A DNA stretch of 20,729 bases from DASUBV01 sp035763085 (GTDB taxonomy: Bacteria; Actinomycetota; Actinomycetes; Streptosporangiales; Streptosporangiaceae). A program made the position numbers and the translations under genes. The stretch spans positions 1 through 20,729 of the forward strand of contig DASUBV010000405.1 in NCBI GenBank assembly GCA_035763085.1, written 5' to 3'. The notes under the pieces are model-generated. The model made no database searches, was not told the origin of the DNA, and saw nothing but the letters and a program-made list of their open reading frames with translations. Shown here piece by piece: positions 7,537-13,789 of the stretch (positions within the stretch are counted from its first letter, which is position 1; each line of letters opens with the position of its first letter).

Positions 7537-7678
7537 CGTCGCGTGGCAGGGCGACATCAAAGGTTCCAGGGGCCGGGCAGCTCTGTCGTCGCCCGGCAGG
7601 ACGACATCGCGGTTCCAGGCGGTCGGCCCCCGGACAAACTCCGCGTCGCCCGGCAGGACGACGTCGGAAGGTTCCAGG
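7537..7678. repeat. Three imperfect direct repeats in a convergent intergenic gap
   Basis: Copies lie at 7537-7570, 7587-7619 and 7644-7678 (50- and 57-base periods). Each runs from CGTCGC through GGCAGG and CGAC to GGTTCCAGG. Within copies 2 and 3 the minus strand can fold as GTCGTCC-TGCC-GGGCGAC (copy 3 positions 7645-7662), a 7-bp stem with one G-U pair. The gap between the PHP gene (ends 7513) and the dehydrogenase gene (ends 7750) has no credible gene. Terminator, REP-like element or RNA structure are all possible. Confidence 0.6.
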
Positions 7679-7749
7679 GGGTCGCTCTCTGAGCAGACTC
7701 CGCGCCGCTCAGGCGTACTCCTCCTGGCTGCGCGAATCCTCCGCGCGGG

Positions 7750-8862
7750 TCACAGGCCGATGCGCTGGGCGAGGCGCTCGCGGTGGTAGCTGCCATCGCC
7801 CAGGAACAGCTCGCTGGACTTGGCCCGCTTGAAGAACAGGTGCGCGTCGTGCTCCCAGGTGAAGCCGATGCCGCCGTGAATCTGGATGTTCTCCGCGGCC
7901 ACGTGGAAGTAGACCTCCGAGCCGTAGGCCTTCACTAGCGAGGCGACCACCGGGACCTCCCCGGAGTCGTCGGCCACGGCGGCCGCCGCGTAGGCGACGG
8001 CCGAGTGCAGCGACTCGACCTCCAGCAGCAGGTCGGCGCAGCGGTGCTTGATGGCCTGGAAGCTGCCGATGGCCCGGCCGAACTGATGCCGGGTCCTGGC
8101 GTACTCGACGGCCATGTCCAGCGCCCGCTGGGCGCCGCCGAGCTGCTCGGCGGCGAGCGCGATCGCGGCGACGTCCAGCACCCGGTTGAGCACCGCCGTG
8201 CCATCACCGGGCGCCCCGATCAGCCGGGCGCTGACTGAGTCGAACTCCAGCCGGGCCAGCGTCCTGGTCTGGTCCAGGGTCGGCAGCACCGTGACGCCGA
8301 GCCCGTCGGCCCCGGCATCGACCGCGAACACGGCCGGGCCGCCGGCGGTCACTGCCGCGGCCAGGATCAGCCCGGCGCGGTGCCCGTCCAGGACAAAGCT
8401 CTTGTGCCCGGTCAGCAACCAGCCGCCGGCGCTGCTGGTGGCGGCCAGCCGGATATCCGCCGGGTCCCAGGACGCGCTGTCCTCGGTGAAGGCCAGCGTC
8501 GCGATGAGCTGGCCGGCCGCGATGCCGGGCAGGTAATCCTGCCGCGCGGCTTCGTCGGTGCCGGCCAGCAGGGCGGTCGCGGCCAGCACCGCGCTGGCCA
8601 GGTACGGCCCGCCGTACAGGGCGGCGCCGAGTTCCTCCAGCACGATGGCCTGCTCGGCGAAGGAGAAGCCGGACCCGCCGTACTCCTCGGGGATGGCGAT
8701 GCCCTGCAGGCCCAGCTGGCCGCCCGCCTGATCCCAGACCTCGCGATCCAGCGCGCCGTCCTCCATCAGCTCGCGGACCCGCGGCAGCGGCGCCCGGTCG
8801 GCCAGGAACCGCCGCACTGCGGCGCGCAGTTCCTGCTGCTCCGTGCTGACACCGAACATCAT
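7750..8862 (-). CDS. Acyl-CoA dehydrogenase, small-type subunit (ACAD-1)
   Basis: An FAD-dependent acyl-CoA dehydrogenase of 370 aa. The N-terminal helical domain includes IPEEYGGSGFSF; the middle beta-domain has LAFTEDSASWD; the C-terminal helical domain has YARTRHQFGRAIGSFQAIKHRCADL and QIHGGIGFTWEHDAHLFFKRA, all standard. The place where MCAD-type enzymes carry the catalytic Glu (YEGT) reads FLGDGS, so this chain probably lacks its own base. That fits the actinobacterial pattern of alpha2beta2 dehydrogenases such as FadE28/FadE29, with ACAD-2 (11262-12485) as partner. The first ATG (8862) overlaps the stop of the preceding synthetase gene as ATGA and follows GGAG at good spacing; a second ATG is adjacent. 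It is the last gene of the leftward operon. Confidence 0.9.
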   Translation of the reverse strand: MMFGVSTEQQELRAAVRRFLADRAPLPRVRELMEDGALDREVWDQAGGQLGLQGIAIPEEYGGSGFSFAEQAIVLEELGAALYGGPYLASAVLAATALLAGTDEAARQDYLPGIAAGQLIATLAFTEDSASWDPADIRLAATSSAGGWLLTGHKSFVLDGHRAGLILAAAVTAGGPAVFAVDAGADGLGVTVLPTLDQTRTLARLEFDSVSARLIGAPGDGTAVLNRVLDVAAIALAAEQLGGAQRALDMAVEYARTRHQFGRAIGSFQAIKHRCADLLLEVESLHSAVAYAAAAVADDSGEVPVVASLVKAYGSEVYFHVAAENIQIHGGIGFTWEHDAHLFFKRAKSSELFLGDGSYHRERLAQRIGL

Positions 8863-11194
8863 GCGCTTAGCTCCGTTCGTGATGTGCCGTCCGGCGCGGC
8901 GGGCGCGGTGACGACCAGGGCATCCAGGGCCTCGACCCGGTCGCCGTGCACCCAGAGCGGGTTGACCTCCAGCGCGCGCAGCGACCCGTTCAGCGACAGG
9001 GCTACCGCGCCGATCCGGGCGATGGCCTCGGCCACGGCGTCCAGGTCGGCCGGGACGCCGCCGCGGGCGCCGTTCAGCAGCGCGGCGCCGCGCAGCTCGC
9101 CGAGCATCAGGCGGACCTCGCCGGCGTCGGCGGGCAGCGCCCGCAGCCGGGTGTCGCCCAGCAGCTCCACCCAGATCCCGCCCAGCCCGACGGCCAGCAC
9201 CGGCCCGAACGACGGGTCCACGGTCACCCCGGCGAGCAGCTCGGCGCCGCCGTCGCGCATGGCCGTGACCAGGACGCCGTCAATGCTGGCGCCCCGAACC
9301 TGCTCGCCGGCCGCGCGCACCCGCTGGTAGGCGGCGCGAACCTCGCCCGCACTGCGCAGCCCGAGCGCGACGCCGCCGATGTCGGACTTGTGGGTGATCT
9401 GCCCGAGCAGACCTTCACGGCGACCGGCAGCCCGATCCGGCCGGCGATCTCGGCTGCCTCGTCGGCGGAGTGCGCGACCTCGCCGGGTACCAGCGGCACC
9501 CCGGCGGCGGCCAGCAGGCTGCGCGCTCGTGCCTCGGACCAGGCCACGGCGGGCGCCGCCGCGCCGTCCTCGGCCGGGCCGGGCCACGACCGCGACGAGC
9601 CGGCCGGCGGAGCCGGCGGGCTGGCCAGCAGGCCGGCCTGGACGGTGCCGCGATGGGCCTGCCAGCGCAGCGCGTGCGCGACCGCGCGCAGCCCCAGCTC
9701 CATCCCGCCGAGGACGTGCAGGCCGTGCGGGGTGAGCAGCTCGCGGGTGTAGGGGCTGATGTCGGTGCAGGTCGGGGAGATCGTGATGACCGGCACCGGG
9801 GCGGTGCCGATGCGCTGCCCGAGCCAGGCCACCCGCTCCTCCAGCAGCCGGGCAGCGGTCTCGTCCGGCGGCCGGGCCTCGGGCAGGGTCAGGCCTGAGA
9901 ACAGGACGAAGTCCAGGCCGGGGTCGGCCACGGCCGCGTCCAGTGCGTGGTCGACGGCGGTCAGCGCCGCGGTGCGCTGGTTGGCCAGGATGTAGCCGGT
10001 GACATCCAGCGGGTTGCGCGGCGCGCCGAACGGCGGCAGGTGCGGCTCGATGGCGGCGGCCGTCTGCTCGGCGAACGGCGGGATCTCCAGGCCGAGTTCG
10101 CTGGCCCGGTCGGCGATGATGTCGCAGGCTCCGCCCGAGGCCGTGATCACGCCCATCCGCGGCCCGGCCGGGTGCCGGTCGTAGCCCAGCAGCGCGCCGG
10201 TGGTCAGCAGCTCCTCGATGCTGGTCACCCGGATCACGTTGAGCTGGCGGAGCACGGCGTCCACCACGGCGTCATCGCCGGCCACCGAGCCGGTGTGCGC
10301 GAGCGCGGCCCGCTGCCCGGCCGGGGTGGAGCCGGCCTTGAGCGCGACGATGGGCTTGCCGGCCGCATCGGCGCGCGCGGCCGCGGCCGCGAACCGGGCG
10401 GGCTCGCTGATCTCCTCCAGGAACAGGCAGATCACCCGGGTGTCCTCGTCATCGACGAGATACTCCACCATGTCCGCCATGGTGATCATGGCCTCGTTGC
10501 CCATCGAGGTCAGCGAGCTGATCCCGACGCCGTGCGAGCGGGCGAACGCCAGCATCACGCTGGACAGTGCCCCGCTGTGCAGGGCGATCCCGACCGGTCC
10601 GGCCTGCAGCGGCAGCGGCACGGTCAGCGCGAACGGCGCCACGCCGGCCGTGGCGTTGATGAAGCCGAGGCAATTGGGCCCGAGCAGGGTGATGCCGGCG
10701 GCGGCGGCCTGCCCGACCAGTTGGCTCTCCAGCTCCCGGCCGGCCGCGCCGACCTCGCGGTAGCCGGAGGCCAGCACGATGACGCCGCGCACGCCCGACG
10801 CCGCCGCGTCGGCCATGACGTCGGGCACCGCGCGGGTCGGTGCCATGATGAACGCCAGGTCCGGCGGCTCGGCCAGCTCGCGCAGGCTGCGCGCGACGGG
10901 CCGGCCGAAGAACTGGTCATGGACGGGATGTACCGGGATCAGCGGCCCGGTAAAGCCTGCCGCGGCACTGGCGGCCGCGGCGAACCGCGCCCAGCCCGAG
11001 GTCTCAGACGCCCCGACCAGGGCGATGCTGCGCGGCGCGAGGAACTCCCGGAGCCGGGCGGGCGTCACCAGCCCGCGCGGTGCTGACCCAGGGGGGCCAC
11101 TCCCCTGGAACCCCCGGGCCGGGGGCGCCACGCCGCCCCCGGACCCCCCGGCAGGATGAGCTGGCCCAGGGGGGCCGGCCTGCGGGTCGGGCAT
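8859..11194 (-). pseudogene. NDP-forming acyl-CoA synthetase, frameshifted near 9403
   Basis: Read with one frame correction, this encodes about 778 aa: a CoA-binding Rossmann domain (from about residue 45, APRSIALVGAS), succinyl-CoA-ligase-like domains with LAHTGSVAG around the presumed phospho-His, and a C-terminal ATP-grasp domain containing ITHKSDIGGVALGL and ending LRALEVNPLWV. Such enzymes make acyl-CoA with ATP and release ADP. The first frame ends its homology at LPVAVKVCSG, and the second resumes at QITHKSDIGG; one base appears missing in the run at 9402-9404. Both halves keep coding character, so a sequencing indel or a very recent mutation is likely. ATG 11194 has AAGGAG nine bases upstream and adds a Gly/Pro-rich 40-residue tail. 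It lies between the two ACAD genes and overlaps ACAD-1 by ATGA. Confidence 0.85.
9400..9406 (-). other. Frameshift site in the acyl-CoA synthetase gene
   Basis: The minus strand reads AAG GTC TGC TCG GGC AGA TC in the upstream frame (K V C S G R), while the homologous continuation needs CAG ATC ACC CAC (Q I T H). Adding one base to the GGG/C run gives K V C S G Q I T H K S D. No slippery heptamer or stimulatory structure is evident, so programmed frameshifting is unlikely. Confidence 0.75.
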
Positions 11195-11261
11195 GAGGGA
11201 GTGCTCCTTCGTTTCGTCGCGGTAGTCGTGGCAGCTCCCCGGCGGCAGGCCGGCCTGCGGT

Positions 11262-12485
11262 TCAGCCCGGCGGCCGCGGCTCCTTGGGCAGCCCGAGGGC
11301 GCGCTCGCCGACGATGCCCCGCTGGATCTCGCTGGTGCCCGAGTAGATGGTGCCGGCCCGGCTGGCCAGGAAGACGTTCTGCCAGCGGCTGGTCGGGTAG
11401 CCGTCCCCGGCCGGGCGCAGCAGCGCGTCCGGGCCCTCGATGGCCATGGCGACCTCGCCGAGCCGCTTGTGGTACTCGCTCCAGGCCAGCTTGGCGACCG
11501 ACGCCTCGGGACCGGGCGGCCGGCCCTGCGCGACCTGGGCCAGGGTGCGCAGCCCGCTGAAGCGCATCAGCTGCACGCTGGTGTAGGCCCGGGCCAGCTC
11601 CTGGCGGATCAGCGGGTCGGCGGTCTTGCCGCGCTTGCGGGCGGCCTCGACCAGCTCCCAGTACTCGCGCTCGAAGGCCAGGTGCTGCACGGTGGCCCGG
11701 CCGCCGCGCTCATGGCCGAGGGTGGTCATGGCCACCCGCCAGCCGTTGTTGAGGCCGCCGATCACGTTGAACAGCGGGGCCCGGACGCCGTCGATGAAGT
11801 CCTCGGCGAACTCCGCGGCGCCGGACATCTGCCGGATCGGGCGGTAGGTGACGCCAGGGTCGGTGAAGTCGATGAGCACGTACGACAGGCCGGCATGCTT
11901 GGGCGCGGCCGGGTCGGTCCGGCACAGCAGGAACATCTTGTTAGCCCGCGCGGCCCCGGAGGTCCAGACTTTCTGGCCGGTGATGACGATCTCGTCGCCG
12001 TCGATCACGCCCCTGGTCTGCACGCCAGCCAGGTCGGAGCCGTTGCCGGGCTCGGAGAAGCCCTGGCAGTAGACGTCCTCGCCGGAGACGATCCGGGGCA
12101 GGAAGGCGGCCTGCTGCTCGGGTGTGCCGTGCCCGATGACCGACGGGCCGACCAGGCCCTCGCCCATGCCGCGGATGACCCGCGGCACGCCGGCCCGGTG
12201 GAACTCCTCGTTCAGCACCGCGACCCGGACGGCGTCCATGTCCTGGCCGCCGAACTTCGCCGGCCACTGCGGGCAGATCAGCCGGGCGTCCGCCAGCTTG
12301 CGCTCCCACTCGGCGTAGGCAGGATGCTCCAGCGCCGCCGCCAGCCGCTCATCGCGGTAGCCGCCGGTGGTGGCGCTGACGTTCCAGTCGGCCAGCGCGG
12401 CCAGTTCCTCCGGTGCCTGCGCGGTGATCCAGGATCGCAGGTCAGCGCGGAACTCCGCGATCTCCGGGCCAAGGTCTAGTTCCAT
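11262..12485 (-). CDS. Acyl-CoA dehydrogenase, large-type subunit (ACAD-2)
   Basis: An FAD-dependent acyl-CoA dehydrogenase of 407 aa. The N-terminal domain has CPQWPAKFGGQ, the beta-domain has CQGFSEPGNGSDLAG (140-154) and GQKVWTSGA, and the C-terminal domain has the conserved end GTIYSGTSEIQRGIVGERALGLP. The MCAD-type Glu position reads YSGT, but a Glu is present in GHERGG (Glu259), the alternative location used by isovaleryl-CoA dehydrogenase-like and ChsE4-like chains. It would therefore be the catalytic partner of ACAD-1. This is the subgroup of sterol and branched side-chain dehydrogenases, but the substrate is not readable. ATG 12485 has AGGGAGG six bases upstream. It starts the leftward operon ACAD-2, synthetase, ACAD-1, with operator 2 in its promoter region about 180 bases upstream. 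Confidence 0.92.
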   Translation of the reverse strand: MELDLGPEIAEFRADLRSWITAQAPEELAALADWNVSATTGGYRDERLAAALEHPAYAEWERKLADARLICPQWPAKFGGQDMDAVRVAVLNEEFHRAGVPRVIRGMGEGLVGPSVIGHGTPEQQAAFLPRIVSGEDVYCQGFSEPGNGSDLAGVQTRGVIDGDEIVITGQKVWTSGAARANKMFLLCRTDPAAPKHAGLSYVLIDFTDPGVTYRPIRQMSGAAEFAEDFIDGVRAPLFNVIGGLNNGWRVAMTTLGHERGGRATVQHLAFEREYWELVEAARKRGKTADPLIRQELARAYTSVQLMRFSGLRTLAQVAQGRPPGPEASVAKLAWSEYHKRLGEVAMAIEGPDALLRPAGDGYPTSRWQNVFLASRAGTIYSGTSEIQRGIVGERALGLPKEPRPPG

Positions 12486-12630
12486 GCCGAGCCTCCCTGG
12501 CGGGCCGGTCGTCGCGGCGGCCCGGCGGGCCGGGCATGCGCGTGAGCTGCTTCAGGTCGCGCGGGCGGGGGAAGCAGCCGCGGTCGCGGGTCAGCTCCGC
12601 CAGCGGTGAGTCCCAGCATGTGCGGATCAC
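12442..12630 (-). CDS. Candidate 62-aa leader ORF overlapping the ACAD-2 start
   Basis: GTG at 12630 is preceded at 4-5 bases by the strong ribosome-binding site GGGGAGGT and lies about 20 bases after the start expected from the -10 at 12659-12664. Its first 48 or so codons have G/C-rich third positions (GTG ATC CGC ... GAC CTG AAG CAG CTC), and the bias is lost where it overlaps ACAD-2. The product is Arg/Pro-rich with three Cys and resembles nothing I know. It may be a small protein, a translated leader that couples to ACAD-2, or chance. Confidence 0.3.
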   Translation of the reverse strand: MIRTCWDSPLAELTRDRGCFPRPRDLKQLTRMPGPPGRRDDRPAREARHGTRPWPGDRGVPR

Positions 12631-12658
12631 GCAACCTCCCCTGCCAGCCTCGCGCCGA

Positions 12659-12711
12659 ATTTTAGAATCACGTTCTAAGTGAACAAAACTCCGCGGAGCT
12701 GCCGTTGTCAA
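12659..12711 (-). promoter_or_regulatory. Predicted promoter(s) of the ACAD-2 operon
   Basis: Two readings are possible on the minus strand. A perfect TTGACA (12706-12711) lies 28 bases before operator 2, the same geometry as at maoC and SDR-2, but its -10 would be poor. Alternatively, TTGTTC (12681-12686) and TAAAAT (12659-12664) spaced by 16 bases form a promoter whose spacer is filled by operator 2. Either way the operator would block RNA polymerase. Confidence 0.45.
12662..12678. promoter_or_regulatory. Operator 2 upstream of ACAD-2
   Basis: TTAGAATCACGTTCTAA has perfect TTAGAA/TTCTAA arms around a 5-base centre. The 15-bp core (12663-12677) matches operator 1 as TAGAA-n5-TTCTA. It sits inside the predicted promoter of the dehydrogenase operon. 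Confidence 0.7.
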
Positions 12712-12827
12712 GACACCGGATCAGCCCGCCTGGCCTGGGATGCTCCGCCCGCCTGGCCTGGGATGCTCTGCCTGCATGGCCTCGGGGAAGTCGCGGCCAG
12801 GGACGCCAGGACAGGGGCGATCCGGGG

Positions 12828-13547
12828 TCAGGACGCGGGCTGCCAGGGGCCGCCGGCCATGACCCGCCGGGCGTACTCGATGACCGCGTCGATGACCTGG
12901 CTGGCCTGGCGCCGCGTCCTGGCCATCGCCACCTCACGGGCGCCCTCGCCGATCAGCGAGGTCAGGACCGCGGCGTACAGCCGGTCCAGGGCGGTATCGG
13001 GCAGCTTCAGCAGCGCGTCGTTCTGGCCCAGCCACTCGGCGGTGCGGCCGCGCTTGATGACCTCGAACCCGGTCGGCCCGTCCCCGGCGACGAACAGCAT
13101 GGCCAGGTCCCGCCGCTGCCAGCTGCCCTCCAGGTACGCCCGCGCGCCGGCGCAGAACAGCTCGGTCGGGTCGGTCATGCCCGCGCTGCGGGCGCCGGCC
13201 ACGGCGGTGCTGGCCGCCTCCTCGTGCGCGGCCTGATGCTCGCGCCACAGCGCCAGGAACAGCTCGCTCTTGCCGCCGAAGTGGTGATACAGGCTGCCCA
13301 CGCTGGATCCGGCCCGCTCGACCACGTCGGCGATGCTGGCCTCGGCGAAGCCCTGCTCGGCGAAGACAGCCCGGGCCGCGTCCAGCAGGGCCCGCTGGGT
13401 CTGGGCGGTGCGCTGCCACTGCCAGGCGCCGCCGGCCGCCCGGCCCTGGCCGGGCGCGGCCTTGCTCGCCGCGGCCCGCCTGCCCGCTGCCGCACTGCCC
13501 GCTGCCGCAGTGCCCGTGGCCGCACTGCCCGTGGCCTGCCTCGCCAT
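12828..13547 (-). CDS. TetR-family transcriptional repressor
   Basis: This 239-aa protein has a TetR-type DNA-binding domain at about residues 47-93: TQRALLDAARAVFAEQGFAEASIADVVERAGSSVG, then SLYHHFGGKSELF with the characteristic YHHF recognition-helix end. The C-terminal ligand domain is typical in length. I chose ATG 13547 because GGGGAG lies seven bases upstream; the frame is open a further 12 codons. The first 45 residues are an unusual Ala/Gly-rich tail built from 5-residue repeats. It is divergent from SDR-2 and precedes the dehydrogenase operon on its own strand. The four related palindromes around these genes make it the likely regulator of the island, probably releasing DNA on binding an acyl-CoA; that ligand is inferred from related regulators. 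Confidence 0.9.
   Translation of the reverse strand: MARQATGSAATGTAAAGSAAAGRRAAASKAAPGQGRAAGGAWQWQRTAQTQRALLDAARAVFAEQGFAEASIADVVERAGSSVGSLYHHFGGKSELFLALWREHQAAHEEAASTAVAGARSAGMTDPTELFCAGARAYLEGSWQRRDLAMLFVAGDGPTGFEVIKRGRTAEWLGQNDALLKLPDTALDRLYAAVLTSLIGEGAREVAMARTRRQASQVIDAVIEYARRVMAGGPWQPAS
13480..13539. repeat. Four 15-bp tandem repeats inside tetR
   Basis: Units start at 13480, 13495, 13510 and 13525: CTGCCCGCTGCCGCA twice (identical), then GTGCCCGTGGCCGCA and CTGCCCGTGGCCTGC. On the minus strand they encode 5-residue repeats of the type ATGSA/ATGTA/AAGSA at the N-terminus of the regulator. Being in frame, changes in copy number would alter only tail length. Confidence 0.75.
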
Positions 13548-13645
13548 CTGCCCGCTCCCCGTCGCTCGCCCGCACGGCCTCACCCTGAGGCCGCCCCCTG
13601 GAGCCCCTGGTAACAGAGGCCGGCCTCCGGGCTGGAGTCTAATTC

Positions 13646-13660
13646 CAGAAGAGTGTTCTG
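13646..13660. promoter_or_regulatory. Operator 3 (tetR side)
   Basis: CAGAAGAGTGTTCTG has 5-bp arms CAGAA/TTCTG around five bases, the same half-site spacing as operators 1 and 2. It lies 99 bases upstream of the tetR start. A -10-like GATTAT (minus strand, 13661-13666) is next to it, which fits autorepression of tetR, although no good -35 is seen. Confidence 0.6.
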
Positions 13661-13708
13661 ATAATCCGCGGCCGCCGGGTGACTGGCCAGCCGCCCGGGT
13701 CGCGCGCC

Positions 13709-13739
13709 TTGACAGCGCTACCGCCCGCTGGAGTCTAAT
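13709..13739 (+). promoter_or_regulatory. Predicted SDR-2 promoter
   Basis: A perfect -35 TTGACA (13709-13714) and a -10 TCTAAT (13734-13739) are 19 bases apart, the same spacing as in the predicted maoC promoter. Operator 4 starts two bases after the -10. GATAAT at 13756-13761 is an alternative -10 without a good -35. Confidence 0.45.
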
Positions 13740-13741
13740 TC

Positions 13742-13756
13742 CAGAAGAGCATTCTG
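13742..13756. promoter_or_regulatory. Operator 4 (SDR-2 side)
   Basis: CAGAAGAGCATTCTG has arms CAGAA/TTCTG around five bases. It lies 33 bases upstream of the SDR-2 ATG, directly after the predicted -10, where bound repressor would cover the transcription start. Confidence 0.62.
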
Positions 13757-13789
13757 ATAATCCGGGTAGCCGAGGGACAGGTGGGCTGC

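Larger units (their letters stand above)
12486..12827 (-). other. Regulatory gap between tetR and ACAD-2
   Basis: These 342 bases hold the predicted ACAD-2 operon promoter, operator 2 and the candidate leader ORF. On the plus strand near 12720-12780 a short block, GCCTGGCCTGGGATGCTC-like, occurs twice in tandem (about 12728-12745 and 12751-12768), between the tetR stop and the promoter. I see nothing else. Confidence 0.5.
13631..13764. repeat. 38-bp direct repeat pair carrying operators 3 and 4
   Basis: The blocks at 13631-13668 and 13727-13764 start GCTGGAGTCTAATTCCAGAA and end TTCTGATAATCCG. They are identical at 36 of 38 positions (TG versus CA at 13654-13655 and 13750-13751) and lie 96 bp apart. 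Both differences fall in the spacer of the palindrome, so the half-sites are conserved. Both copies lie in the tetR/SDR-2 divergent gap. Confidence 0.85.

Noticed and set aside
7537..7678. CRISPR array
   Set aside because: There are only three imperfect copies, spacers of about 16-25 bases, uneven periods, and no cas genes in the window.
7557..7796. Small minus-strand gene over the repeats
   Set aside because: It lies across the ACAD-1 stop and the degenerate repeats, has no ribosome-binding site, and its low-complexity product has no motif.
9400..9406. Programmed ribosomal frameshift
   Set aside because: No slippery heptamer, no downstream pseudoknot that I can see, and no reason for two products in this family.
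9947..11086. Long open frame on the plus strand opposite the acyl-CoA synthetase
   Set aside because: It is antisense to a gene with clear domains. Its product is Arg/Gly/His-rich without any family motif, as expected from the high-GC complement.
11469..12479. Long plus-strand open frame opposite ACAD-2
   Set aside because: It mirrors the ACAD-2 reading frame and has no recognisable domain; ACAD-2 has full family motifs and a ribosome-binding site.
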